From contig JACEEZ010016272.1 of NCBI GenBank assembly GCA_016584305.1, forward strand, positions 253,501 through 317,500: a stretch of DNA of 64,000 bases, written 5' to 3'. How positions within the stretch are numbered: position 1 is the stretch's first letter; the number at the start of each line of letters is the position of its first letter. The notes below the pieces were generated by a model. That model ran no database searches, was not told where the DNA came from, and was given only the letters and a program-made list of their open reading frames with translations. The stretch is from Chionoecetes opilio (taxonomy: Eukaryota; Arthropoda; Malacostraca; Decapoda; Majidae). A program made the position numbers and the translations under genes. This document shows, piece by piece, positions 40,866-52,780 of the stretch.

Positions 40866-41199
40866 TTTTTTTTTACATTTGTGCCTATAGCGCCTGTAGG
40901 CAGTGGTGACCCAGGGCTCGGATGGTAGGCTCTGGAGGTTCACTTGTTGCCTCTGATGGTTGGTCCTCTCCCGTGGTGGCGCAGGCAGGATTCTTATAGT
41001 GACGCCTGTGATTAGAGTCTCATGCCGCCCCCGTGTCCTCCGATGCACTCGCAATCGAAGGTAGAGTTGATGGGCAGGGCATGTGGGTGTTCTTAGGCCA
41101 CTCAACGGTGCAGAAAGGTTTTGGGTTTCTTCGGGGATCGAACTCGGGTCACCGAGAACGCCAGTCGGAGACGCTAACCACTCCGCTACCGCCTCCCCA
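40866..41199 (-). mobile_element. tRNA-derived SINE, full-length copy
   Basis: Read on the minus strand it begins GGGGAGGCGGTAGCGGAGTG, has an A-box-like TAGCGGAGTGGTTAGCG and a B-box-like GAGTTCGATCCCC, then a unique body and an A-rich 3' end. These are the hallmarks of a pol III SINE with a tRNA-like head. Other copies: 43163-43493 (plus), 52781-52975 (5'-truncated) and 27903-27938 (tail). Confidence 0.8.
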
Positions 41200-41309
41200 G
41201 ATTTACACAATTATACTACCTAAATTACCCTGGTGTCTCTCTCCAAGCTCACAAAACCACACATTAACTGTCCAGCGTATACAGTGACTGAAACGAGTGT
41301 TGAAGGACC

Positions 41310-41829
41310 TTACTCATACCCCTGCAACTCAGGATGAGTGTGTGAGTAGAATGATTCATGAAAAGGAATAACCAGAACACTTACACATACTGGACAGCAG
41401 AAATCAACCACCCTATCCAGGTTTCTTAGTCCCAAACATCTTTTATGGCACCACTTGTCACATTCCTTGCAAATAATAAAGTTTACTCTATCCACTACTT
41501 CACGCTCCACAGGGAAACCTTCCCACTTGTATATTTTTCTCTATTTTCTTGCCTGTTACCATCATCTTTGTCTTGGCCATATTCACCTTCAGACCTCTTC
41601 TCTTTATTGCTTGCTTCCAATCTATAAATCTCCTCTCAACTTCCTCCTTTGTCTCAGCTGTCAAGACTAAATAATCTGCATATAGCAGCTTCCATGGATC
41701 TCTTGTTTTGGTCTCATTCGTAGCCTCTTCCATCACTACAGCAAACAAAAGGAATGAGGACTGAGCCCTGATGCACCCCTAATCCTGTCTCAAAAGCATC
41801 TGATGTTCCTCCAGCTATTCTCACCCTTA
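41310..41829 (-). pseudogene. LINE reverse-transcriptase fragment, right half (split gene)
   Basis: Minus-strand translation gives VRIAGGTSDAFETGLGVHQG, a VVMEEATNE block, LLYADYLVLTAETKEEVERR, LKVNMAKTKMMVTGKK and, further on, an ICKECDKWCHKRC cysteine motif. The catalytic YADD reads YADY (second Asp changed). The upstream half lies at 48701-49000, beyond the 6.9-kb element at 41830-48697. Confidence 0.75.
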
Positions 41830-42539
41830 GGGCCGATTTCTCAGTCATTCCCTTTCGTTGGGATCCTTACCAATGAGCGGCCATTTCCATCACCAACAAC
41901 AAATCCGATTTCTCAGTTGTCTTTTGCGCTGCTGTTTGTTTGTATCGATACCATAGATTGGAACCTTTGGTAACGCCGAGTTGGGCAGCCTAGTGCCTCC
42001 CCAATGAAGCTTACTAATGCAATTATTCATCAAATACCACAAATTCTTTCTTCCATTTGGTTATATTTTCTTCTGAAGAAGATGAAAAGATTATCAGGCA
42101 ATGCATTAACACGATAGAGGGTTTTAATGAAAGAAGGAGAAAAGCTTAGAAGAACTTGAATGGCCGCGGTGAATTCACGTCACCAGCTGTCAAGCAGACA
42201 ACTCAAATTTTTCACCGCCGTTTTGCCTTAATTAATCATTTTATCTGTCACGCTATATTCTTCTAGACTTCAGCAGTAATATTGTAGGTACATATATATG
42301 CTTAAGATATACAAAAGTGATTATATGTGAAGTTGTTATACATTAAAGTAATAATTATAAATAAAAAAATATATACACACAACCCTCGTTTTCCCGGACT
42401 AATAGGGGGGAGCACTGGTCCGGGAACCGCAACAGTAGAGGCCATTACCTACCCCCGGACGTTTATCCTACTCAAGTATTTACTGTCCGGCAACCGCCAA
42501 TATCAACTACCCCGCCGCGGACTTTTACGCCACTTTGTT

Positions 42540-43160
42540 GTTGTTTTTAGGCCTGCGAGGATCCCTTGGGGAACACTATTGAGCGATGTCCTATGGTGCT
42601 ATCACAGGCTCTGTAGTTGACCTGTCTTCCACAGGAAGGCACAGGTGAGGCGGATGACAGCATGTTGCCGGGAGAGGTGGACGCCAGCTGCCGCCAGCAG
42701 GGTGGGCAGGTTACAGGTGGCGACGTTCAGGGTGAGGAGATAGACTGTAGCACTATACAGTGGGAGTGGAAGCGCGGACACTGCAGCAGAAAGTGTTCAA
42801 TAGTCTCAGAGACGTTCCTGCTGCAGGGGCAGTGGGGGTCAGGGGACTGACGGAGGCGGTGCAGGTGAACAGTGAGTGTCGTGTGCCCAAATGTAAACAA
42901 TATGACCGCTGAGCATGCTGCCACCTGGCAGGAGGCCAGCTGCCGCTAGCAGGGTGGGCAGGTCAAAGGTGGCGACGTTCAGGGTGAGGAGCCGAGAGCG
43001 TAGCACTACACGGTGGGAGTAGAAGCGCGGACACTGCAGCAGAAAGTGTTCAATAGTCTCAGAGACTTTCCTGCACCAGGGGCAGTGGGGGTCAGGGGAC
43101 TGACGGAGGCGGTGCAGGTGGACCGTGAGTGTCTTGTGCCCAAATGGGGGCACAAATGTA
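42540..43160 (-). pseudogene. Zinc-finger LINE C-terminal fragments, two in a row
   Basis: Minus-strand frames read FGHTTLTVHLHRLRQSPDPH, CSRNVSETIEHFLLQCPRFH and a second unit with CPWCRKVSETIEHFLLQCPR. These carry the LCPRFHSH-type context lost from the 153-bp arrays. Confidence 0.75.
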
Positions 43161-43162
43161 CC

Positions 43163-43493
43163 CTTGGGGAGGCGGTAGCGGAGAGGTTAGCGTCTCCGAC
43201 TGGCGTTCTCGGTGACCCGAGTTCGATCCCCGAAGAAACCCAAAACTTTTCTGCACCGTCGAGTGGCCTAAGAACACCCACATGCCCTGCCCATCAACTC
43301 TACATTCGATTGCGAGTGCATCGGAGGAAACAGGGGGGCGGCATGAGCCTCTAATCACAGGCGTCACTATGAGAATCCTGCCTGCGCCACCACGGGCGAG
43401 GACCAACCATCAGAGTCCTCAAGTGAACCTCCAGAGCCTACCATCTTGGTAGGCTCCCTGGGTCACAAAAAAAAAAAAAAAAAAAAAAAATAA
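43163..43493 (+). mobile_element. tRNA-derived SINE, second copy
   Basis: Same family as 40866-41199, plus orientation, with A box (TAGCGGAGAGGTTAGCG), B box (GAGTTCGATCCCC) and a 24-base A tail at about 43467-43490. Slightly shortened before the tail. Confidence 0.8.
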
Positions 43494-44264
43494 TGTAAAC
43501 AATACGACCGCTGAGCATGCTGCCACCTGGCGGGAAGCGCGGACACTGACCAGGGGTGACAGGAGATGCTCGGACCGCCGGACAACTTTGTTGATTTACG
43601 GACTGGACCAGGCATTTGTCCGGGACTCTGACATATCCCCGGATCTCGGATTTTGACCGGCAAATCCGATATCCGGGAAAACGAGGGTTGTGTGTACTAC
43701 ACTCAAACCTCGGCTATCGCACTTTACGGCTATCGCACATACCCAAATGTACTACAATCCTCGGCTATAGCGCAGCAAGCTACCGCGTATCACGGCTATC
43801 ACGCATCTTTTTTTTTTCCCTTTAGCGACTGTAGGCAGGCTCACATGAGGACTGTGATCGTTGGCTCTCGCCTCTAATGGCACGGGCATGATTTTTAAAG
43901 TGGCGACGTTTGCGGAATGGTTGGTCAAATATTGACGTCAGGGGGCTGCATACACAAAGTTTGTTACTGAAGGCCAAGAAATCCTGATTAACTCTAATAT
44001 TTGACTGCTAAGCACTAAAAATGTATTTACAAAACCTTTTTTTAGTTTTAAGAGTACTGTTAAGGCCTTAAATGTGCCGGGGAGCACCATTACCTCTTCC
44101 AAACATATGTTGGCCTGTTGTGGCCGCTAATCAAGATGGCGGCCCAAGTAGGACATTTCTCGTCAGCTGTGCATATGTAAACAAAGACGAAATGTGTATA
44201 CAGTTGATTATGGTATGCTATTATCATATTTGACATTATCCTGGTGGAACGCCGACGTGAGCTT

Positions 44265-45415
44265 TGACAGGGGATGCTTGCAGCCTATGTTGATCTCAAG
44301 AAGGCGTTTGACTCAGTGCATCGTGAGTCACTTTGGGATCTTCTGCGACTTCGCGGGATTCCTGCAAGGACTATTGGTTTGATAACCGGTCTGTATTCTG
44401 AGACTGAGAGTGCTGTGAAGTGTGGGGCAGGTGTATCCAGCTTCTTTCCTGTTAATACAGGAGTGAGGCAAGGGTGCGTCCTTGCCCCATCACTTTTCAA
44501 CACTTGTATGGACTGGATATTGGACAAGGTTGTAGATCAAAGTGATTGTGGAGCATCCGTCGGCAACACCAAGATCACTGATCTTGTTTTTGCCGATGAT
44601 GCAGTAATCTTTGCTGAGTCCCTGGAGGTCCTGGTGATGGCTCTCGAGGCGCTGCACGGTGAGGCAAAGCCTTTGGGACTTGAGGTCTCCTGGCTTAAGA
44701 CCAAGGTCCAGGTGTTTGGAGACTTACTAGATGAAGCAGTACAGTCTGTTCATGCGTGCGGCGAGGACATTGAGATCTTGGAAAGTTTTACATACCTTGG
44801 TAGCGCAGTCCATAATGACGGCGGGTCACGTCAAGAAGTCTTACGGCAGATTGGCATAGCCCACGGTGCTATGGACTCGCTCAGCGGGAGTATTTAGCGT
44901 TGTCGGTACCTGTGTAGGAGGAAAAAGATCCGGATCTTCAAGTCGCTTGTGATCCCTGTCTTACTATATGGTTGTGAGACATGGACACTAAATAGTGACT
45001 TGGAGACTAATCAATACCTTTGGTAATAAGTGTCTTCGCAGAATCATGGGGTATCGCTGGGATGATTACGTGTCAAATCAGCGATTGCACCGTGAGACTG
45101 AATCGAGGCCTATTACCTGCATAGTCCGTCAACGCCAACTTCGGCTATATGGGCATGTGGCACGCTACCCTGAAACCGATCCTTCCCATCGGGTTGTATC
45201 TGTAGGAGACAATCCGGCGTGGAGGAGGCCAAGGGGGCGCCCACAAGGCTCGTGGCTGGGGCAAGTTGATATTTCTTTTCGAGAGCCGCTTGGTATGGGA
45301 AAAGGAGCTTGCATGGAGACTCGCGCGTGGTGACCCCCGGGAGTGGCGTCGTAGGGTTGGCGAGGCGACGCGCCCCCCGGCGTATGCCCCCAATGATGAT
45401 TGATTGATTATCATA
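44265..45415 (+). mobile_element. RTE-like LINE, 5'-truncated copy 1
   Basis: Begins inside the reverse transcriptase and ends in (TGAT)n at about 45398-45410; such short-microsatellite 3' ends are usual in RTE-type LINEs. Clade assignment is tentative. Confidence 0.75.
44274..45333 (+). pseudogene. RTE-like ORF2: reverse transcriptase and C-terminal domain
   Basis: Open for 207 codons with AAYVDLKKAFDSVHRESLWD, GVRQGCVLAPSLFNTCMDWI, the catalytic FADD (LVFADDAVIFAES), then SWLKTKVQVFG and SFTYLGSAVHNDGGSRQEV. A TAG at about 44895-44897 replaces the Trp codon seen in the copy at 53200. The remaining C-terminal part (CLRRIMGYRWDDYVSNQRLH, LRLYGHVARYPE, AWRRPRGRPQGSWLGQVD) continues after a frame change to 45333. 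Confidence 0.85.
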
Positions 45416-45561
45416 TGAAAAAAATAATAGTATAGTTTTCAATCATTATAACATTGAAATGGAGACTATGTTGCCCAAATACCCTTGAAACTGTCAACAG
45501 TTTGGTTCATTTAGCATTGCTGAGCGATTAGCTAGGATAAAGTTGGTACTTTCAACGAGGC

Positions 45562-46516
45562 CATAGACCACTGTATACCTGGACTGTTCACGCGACAATG
45601 TTTTGAATTGCGGGGCTGCATAGGGGCCCGCGGGGCGCCCGACAAAGAGATATAGTGGTCTATGGACTATCATATAGACTGGTTTATCAGTATATATGGT
45701 ATACTGTAATCTTCGTAAATGTTTGTTCTATAATATTATAAAATAAAAAACAGTAAAACACGCTAAAGAAATGCCATTACGAGACTATGAAGAAATATGC
45801 ATGAATTTAATATTCACTTAACTCTTCGCCATTTAAAACTTTGCGAGTCAACTTTTATCATGAAGGGTATCAATAGAAGCGCAATTTTATTAGCTTTCCA
45901 TTGATGTATTTCGTTATCTGATAAATTAATTAGAACCATGCATAAATTAGCGTTAAATAAAAAAATAAAATCATCAATCGGGTAATTTTCCCGATTGATG
46001 ATGTTATTTATGCACTTATATATTTCGTTTTCTGATAAATGAATTAGTACCATGTATATTATAGCGTTGCCTAAATAAATAACCTCATCAATCGGGAAAA
46101 TTACCCGATTGATGATTTTATTTATTTAGTTAACGCTAATTTATGCATGGTTCTAATTCATTTATCAGATACCGAAATATAGCAATGGAAAGCTAATAAA
46201 ATTGCGCTTCTATTGATACCCTTCATAATAAAAGGTGACTCGCAAAGTTTTAAATGGCGAAAAGTTGAAGTGAATATTAAGTTCATGCATATTTCTTCAT
46301 AGTCTCGTAATGGCATTTCTTTAGCGTGTTTTACTGTTTTTTATTTGATAATATTATAGAACAAACATTTACGAAGATTACAGTACATCATATATACTGA
46401 TAAACCAGTCTATATGATCCGTATATATATATATGAATCCGAGCGGCCCTCAGACTTCGGGCCCTTGCGCGACAGGCCGATATTCCGTGCGCAGTCCAGA
46501 TATACAGTGGTCTATG
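45562..46516. mobile_element. Foldback element with 7-bp target duplication, copy 1
   Basis: Ends CATAGACCACTGTATACCTG and inverted CATAGACCACTGTATATCTG, flanked by ACGAGGC (45555-45561 and 46517-46523). Arms of about 440 bases pair almost throughout, around a centre with repeated ATCAATCGGGTAATTTTCCC palindromes. No coding sequence. The superfamily is not clear from a 7-bp duplication alone. Confidence 0.85.
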
Positions 46517-46644
46517 ACGAGGCATATAAGAATGAGGTCAAAAGTGCTCTTTTTTTCCATGTATTTTGATGTGTTAAAAATTATTGTCACATTAAAGATC
46601 GTAGAAAATGCCTCATTTTGCCATTATCACCCCTCCTTAGTTCT

Positions 46645-46900
46645 TAGTGTTGTTTAGGGCCACGAATATCCGTTGAGGAAGCATATGAGCCCTGGTGATG
46701 TATTATGATGTTATCACAGTCGTGGTAGTTGATCATTCTTCTTCAGGAAGACAGGTAAGGTAAGGCTGGCAAGGTAAGGATGACAAGTTATTGACAACGT
46801 GTCGTCGTGAGGGGTGGACGCCCACCGCCGATAGGTGGCGCGGGAGTCATTCCACCTCCTCGATAACAAACCTGGAGACCTGTCAGCTTTTGGGTGGGGA
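46645..46900 (-). repeat. Decayed zinc-finger LINE 3' end
   Basis: Reverse copy of the CTGTGATAG...CACCAGGG 3' UTR with a TTCTTCAGGAAGACAGGT word. Lies between the two foldbacks. Confidence 0.5.
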
Positions 46901-47060
46901 AAGTTGAAACTAGTTTTATGCGGGAAGCAGATTATGTGGATGGCATAAAATATATCCGGTAAACACACTATTGGATGACATAAGGGCGAAAATACAGATA
47001 TATAACTGATAAAGTCTAAGGGTACGCCTACCTATTCCTAAAAAAAATCTTAACCTAACC

Positions 47061-48131
47061 CATAGACCACTGTATACCTGGACTGCACACGCGACAATGT
47101 TTTGAATTGCGGGGCTGCATAGGGGCCTGCAGGGCGCCCGAGAAAGAGATATAGTGGTCTATGGACTATCATATAGACTGGTTTATCACTATATATGATA
47201 TACTGTAATCTTCGTAAATGTTTGTTCTATAATATTGTCAAATAAAGAACAGTAAAACACGCTAAAGAAATGCCATTACGAGACTATGAAGAAATATGCA
47301 TGAACTTAATATTCACTTAACTCCTCGCCATTTAAAACTTTGCGAGTCAACTTTTATCATGAAGGGTATCAATAGAAGCGCAATTTTATTAGCTTTCCAT
47401 TGATATATTTCGTTATCTGATCAATTAATTGGAACCATGCATAAATTAGCGTTAAATAAATAAATAAAATCATCAATCGGGTAATTTTCCCGATTGATGT
47501 TATTCATTTACTTATATATTTAGTTTTCTGATAAATGAATTAGCACCATGTATAAATTAGCGTTAACTAAATAAATAACCTCATCAGGTAATTTTCCCGA
47601 TTGATGAGGTTATTTATTTAGTTAACGCTAATTTATACATGGTGCTAATTCATTTATCAGAAAACGAAATATATGTAAATAAATAACATCATCAATCGGG
47701 AAAATTACCCGATTGATGATTTTATTTATTTATTTAACGCTAATTTATGCATGGTTCTAAATAATTTACCAGATAACGAAATATAGCAATGGAAAGCTAA
47801 TAGAATTGCGCTTCTATTGATACCCTTCATGATAAAAGTTGACTCGCAAAGTTTTAAATGGCGAAGAGTTGAAGTCAATATTAAGTTCATGCATATTTCT
47901 TCAGTCTCGTAATGGCATTTCTTTACTGTGTTTTACTGTTTTTTATTTGATAATATTATAGAACAAACATTTACGAAGATTGCAGTATATCATATATACT
48001 GATAAACCAGTCTATATGATGCGTATATATATATATATGAATCCGAGCGGCCCTCCGACTTCAGGGCAAGTTCAGGCCCATGTGCAACAGGCCGATATTC
48101 CGTGCGCAGTCCAGGTATACAGTGGTCTATG
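47061..48131. mobile_element. Foldback element with 7-bp target duplication, copy 2
   Basis: Same ends and arms as 45562-46516, flanked by CCTAACC (47054-47060 and 48132-48138). The centre has extra CCCGATTGATGAGGTTATTT palindromic units, making it 116 bases longer. Confidence 0.85.
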
Positions 48132-48700
48132 CCTAACCTAATGAGGCATTTCCGATGATTTTTAATGTAACCATCATTCTTATCACATCAAAATGCATAG
48201 CAAAAGATCACTACTAGCCTCATACTGGTTGAAAGTATCAAAATACCGAAAAAAAGTGGTAAAATATGTGGTCATCTTGGGGATCCTGGCACCAATTAGA
48301 ATTATTACCATTAGTTCTATTGTTCGGCTATCGTGCACCTATAGCGGCACCAATAAGGCGCGATAGCCGAGGTATATATAAATGTATAATGGAGTGTATA
48401 TATAAATAACACAATATAAATTAAAGAAGAATATTATAAATAATCGGTTATTATTTATGTGTATAAATAGTAATTATTTACTGACCTTGGATGGAATGTT
48501 TACACTTTCCTCCACTCAGGCATACCAACAGTACCGAATCTGCCGTCTTTGTTTCGTTGGGATCCTTACCAGGTTAGGGAGCTCCTGGTTCACGAAAACA
48601 GCAACTGAGAAATCGGATCTCTTTGTTAGTAAGGACTGTTACCAGGTTGGTAAGGCTTTTGGTTAGGGAGCTTACCAAAGGACAGAGAAATCGGCCCTTA

Positions 48701-49000
48701 ATCTCGATTCTTCATACAGTGCCATTACTAACCTTACAAGCCTCTCCGGTACCTCCTGTCTTCATAATGCTCATCTAATTGCTCTTCTCGGAATCCTGTC
48801 TAATGCCTTTTCCAGATCCACGAACAAATGATACAGCCTCTTTTTCTTTTCCATTTATATATTATTATTCTGCATGTCTAGTAATGAAGATTGCATCGGT
48901 AGTTAATTTTCCAGCCATAAAGCCAAATTGGCAGTCATCGATCTTGATGATGATGAGATATAAGAGATGAGGAGGTATAAAAACTTATAGTACCTCAACT
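48701..49000 (-). pseudogene. LINE reverse-transcriptase fragment, left half (split gene)
   Basis: Minus-strand translation shows QFGFMAGKLTTDAIFITRHA and, after frame changes, SFVRGSGKGIRQD (an FVDLEKAFD-like block) and a VMALYEESR stretch that joins exactly to 41829 when the intervening element is removed. Confidence 0.65.
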
Positions 49001-49250
49001 TAACTACCATACAGTACTGTGTGTACGTTGTATAACAAACATGTTCAACTTAAAACAAATGGTACGAACAACCTCCGAGAACCTAACTCGTTTGTAAGTC
49101 ATAGTTCGTAAGTAAGTTACCCATTGTACAGTAGATATGGTGGATACTAGAGAACAACCCCTAGTAAAATGGGAAGACTGAATGCTAGGGTATGTCAGGG
49201 AAAGGGACGAGAGAGGAATGAGAGGATTAGAGCATGCAAGGACAAGTATA

Positions 49251-50096
49251 CACGGCCACCTCGATTTACGAATGGGTTACGTTCCTGAAAAACAGTTTGT
49301 AAATCGAAGATTCGTAAATCGAATGTATTTTTCCCATTTAACCCCATTATTTAATTTGAGATACGTTCCTACGAACAATAATCACATCCATAGAATGTCA
49401 TAAACTGCTATAAAAGGCAGGAACTCAACTCTTACGTGCGCTGACAAGTCAGAGAGGTTAACGGTGGGTTGGAGCATTGTCGAGGAGGAGCAGTGCCTTA
49501 TGAGAGATGTTCTTCTGAGAGCAGTACCTCTCCACTGCAGGGCAAAAGTAATTGGTGAACCAGTCCTCAAATAAATATCTGTTGGTCCATGCCTTCTTGC
49601 TAGAACGGTATATGACTGGTAACGTAGCCTTAAAATGACCTTTTAGGGCCCGTGGGTTTTTAGTGATGAATTAGCAGAGGTTTCTCTAGTGTTATGGCTT
49701 TTCTGGCTTTCTTGGGCTTATCCCATACTAGCACTGGCACCATGCTTGGGAGGCATTATTCACTGAAATAATCACTAAAATGTCTGATTATACACAATAA
49801 TGTTCATAAACACAGCACGACCGGTCGGAGAATATGTAAACAAACAATCTTGAGGTCCCCGCGTGTGGATGTGCTGAGCCAATGGTTCTGTTTACTGAAC
49901 TTTTTACAATATTTAGGTTATAAATATTCTTACTATTTATGTATAATTTTTTTTTTTATTATTTTGTTTATGAATTTACGAACTTTTGTTCGTAACTTCG
50001 AATTATTCGTGTGTAAACCGAATTTTGGGACAAAATAATTTTGTTCGTATCTTCGAAAATTCGTAAATAGTGTGTTCGTAAATCGCGGTATGAGTG
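49251..50096. mobile_element. Tigger MITE family I, copy 1, internal-deletion derivative
   Basis: Ends CACGGCCACCTCGATTTACG and inverted CACTCATACCGCGATTTACG with TA borders. It still carries two separate pieces of transposase (49383-49765, minus). Confidence 0.85.
49383..49765 (-). pseudogene. Tigger transposase with large internal deletion
   Basis: Minus strand begins at the ATG for MPPKHGASAS (shared with 53901) and keeps only about 26 residues of the N terminus. It then jumps to KNPRALKGHFKATLPVIYRS, SKKAWTNRYLFEDWF and LLLLDNAP, the second catalytic block of a Tigger/jerky DDE domain. Everything between the first helix-turn-helix and this block is gone, and the C terminus is also lost. 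Confidence 0.75.
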
Positions 50097-52465
50097 TATA
50101 TGGAAACAGTTTCTTGTCACAGACAGCCATCCCCTTAGGGGAGTTCTTAGGAATAGACAGTAAAGATAGATAGATAGAATTCTTAGAGATAACAATCAAT
50201 TGATTTCTAGCTTACTCTTTTGCATGCATTGGTATGAATCATAATTTCTCGGGTATAAAATAAAAATCTGAATTATCAAAAGAGCAATGATTTTTTTTGT
50301 ACACTGTAACAATTATAATTATCAAAATTAACAGCTTGGTCTTAGCGTGCATGAGGGTCATTTACACTATGGGTCAACATAAGTCATTCATCACTGTAAG
50401 TTGCCAAGTGAAATGCAGCAGCACACCATAACTTTTTAAATACTTATTATTGAGGTAAATGGAAGCCATCCACTTTACAAGGGGGACAAAATGTGCATAA
50501 TTGACTGAATTGTGGTCATTCAAGTCACTAACAGTGTAGTCTTGTGATCTGGTACCATGCTGTCATTATTTATTGAAATTACGATCTAATGACCCAAAAT
50601 AGCCGGTAGGAAAATGGTAAATCACTATCATTTACCACTCATATATAACGTTCATCATATATAACCACTATCATTTACTGCAGGAATTTTTCTGGTGCAT
50701 ACTAAAGGGAGGTATAATGTGATGTTGCAGATATTATAAGTGTACATTAAGCAATAGGAGGTCATTGATTCACAAGTAGGAATTTTTAAAATCTCTAGTA
50801 CATTTCTTATTTTATGAAATTTAATATACATTTTTTAAACAAGTCAAAATGCTCACTTTTAAACACCAGCTAACAAGCAGCGGGGTAACAGGAGCATTAA
50901 CTGTAACAAGTTTTACTTATGTTCATTCCGCAATTTATATAGAAACGGATATAATGATATCTGGTACTATACACAAACTAATCAGCAACTCCAATGAATT
51001 ATCCACCATTTACCAGCCACTCTTTCTCTTGAAGCTCAAATGAGTAACATAAAATAAAATATGATAATGATGAGTAACAAAGTAAGCGACAAACTATTAT
51101 GCATTGTCACAAAGTTTCTGATTGATAAAATTTTCCTGGTTTGAGCAAGGATTTTAGTATTTAATTTAATGTTCTCTCAATGTTGAACCAAATGATGGTC
51201 ATCCACAAATTCTGTTTGCAATTTTTTTAATTAAGTCATGTTTGGCTATCCTTCCATAAATTCAGGGTATCCCGGGGTAGCTTTGCCATGAGCATTCCTT
51301 GCAGAGGCAGGCTCCATACAGGGAGGACATCAATGAAATTGATACTCAGCAAAAAAAATAATTATATGAAGAAAGAAGTACCTACATTCCCCTATCTGGG
51401 ACTGATTAACTGCCTGGAGGGCCTTGTCATCTTGAGACATTTTACCAGGAAGGCAAGTGGTCCCAGTATGGGAAAACTACTGGAAGAGGAAATACATATA
51501 CTGCCTATGGGTGATGCTGATTCATGCATGATGAGAATTCCCATCAATACTCTCTTTGCCTAGGACCACAACTAAAAGTTTCTGGATGACGTAATTTAGA
51601 AAATCAAACAAGACTACACAAAGCTATCTGGTTGTGATTAATAGTATAAAAAGATATAACAACATCCACACAAGCTGCTACCTGCTACTGTTCCCTCACA
51701 TCCCCAACCACACCACGAAGAAGACTTGGCATTTCTAAAAACGGAAATTCCTTAAATTTTGGTGGATAAGGAATGGTGGCAGGACATTGGACCCTGTCCT
51801 GGAATATTGGAACAGTAAAGTGAAAACATTACTGTTTATCTATAACTGGTTACCATATTCTCGAAAACGTACTTTTGTTCACTTAAGTACACAGTACTTG
51901 GTCACAGTGCACAAGGGTTATGCTACAAGGCCTCCCCTTGTTTCTATATACAGTACATTAATTCCTCTAGATACAATATTTACCAGGTGACACTACACAC
52001 ATGTTGACCACCCCCTTGGCCAGGAGGAAAGCGACATGAATGAAGGTCCCACAAATACTTTCCCTACCCTATGATAAAGCCACAGCCTAGCCTAAACTGG
52101 TTTTTGGGATGATTGAGCATGGCAGATAAGGCTAGGGTGAAGGGAAGAGGCATCAACTTCTTTTCCATGACTGCTCCGACTGTCCAGTTGGTGTCTAGTG
52201 TACCTGGGAATAAGAAAATGGAATATTATGCAGTTCTGAAAATGTGGATGGACTACAGAATGCACTTCAATATAAGATGACCTCTATGAAATATTCATGC
52301 TGACAGATATAGGAGTTGTGAATCACAATGAGGTGCCACCCAAAAGTTCACAAAATTGGAATGATGAGCAGGAACTACTGCATTTCCCTGTGTACAAGTT
52401 ACATTTTCCCTCAATCCTCACATGAAATATCCATATGTCCTGCAAGATGAAGGTATGTGGTTGCT
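50097..52465. other. No gene or repeat recognised
   Basis: The longest stretch without recognisable elements. AT-rich; small frames (for example 50849-51043 and 51288-51563) have no motifs. It could be intron or intergenic DNA. Confidence 0.5.
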
Positions 52466-52780
52466 AAATCAATCAATCATTGGGGGCATACGCCGGGGGG
52501 CGCGTGGCCTCGCCCACCCAATGATGCCACTCCCGGGGGGCCACCACACGCGAGTCCCCATGCAGGCTCCCTTCCCATACCAAGCAACTCTCGACAGGAA
52601 ACATGAACTTGCCTCAGCCACGAGCCTTGTGGGCTCCTACACGCCGGATTGTCTCTTACAGATACAACCCGATGGGAAGGATCGGTTTCAGGGTAGCGTG
52701 CCACATGCCCATATATCCGAAGTTGGCACTGACAGGCTATGCAGGTACAATAGGCCTCAATTCAGTCTCAAGGTGCAATC

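Larger units (their letters stand above)
42376..43694. mobile_element. Tigger MITE family C, copy 4, with nested LINE and SINE
   Basis: CACACAACCCTCGTTTTCCC ends inverted at both sides, TA-bordered. It contains reversed zinc-finger LINE material (42540-43160, with a LINE 3' end CTGCGAGGATCCC), a SINE (43163-43493) and an A run. It is longer than the other copies and keeps non-repeated LINE flanks, so it may show an earlier stage of the captured segment. Confidence 0.8.
43700..48372. mobile_element. Family H Tigger-type ends around nested insertions
   Basis: Left end CACTCAAACCTCGGCTATCG with TA border. At 48358-48372 the inverted word CCTCGGCTATCGCG stands next to TATATA but lacks the outermost CACTCAAA. 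The space between holds an RTE-like LINE and two foldbacks. Pairing of the ends is an inference. Confidence 0.4.
41830..48697. mobile_element. TTA-flanked TIR element (Harbinger-like), composite
   Basis: GGGCCGATTTCTCAGTC at the left and inverted GGGCCGATTTCTCTGTC at the right, bordered by TTA (41827-41829, 48698-48700). The subterminal word ATCCGATTTCTCAGTTG occurs at both ends. Removing the element and one TTA restores the LINE reading frame exactly. A 3-bp TTA/TAA duplication is typical of PIF/Harbinger. No transposase is recognised; the interior is mostly nested insertions. Confidence 0.75.

Noticed and set aside
43163..43235. Functional tRNA gene
   Set aside because: A and B boxes are present, but the sequence does not fold into a clear cloverleaf as read and is followed by a SINE body and A tail.
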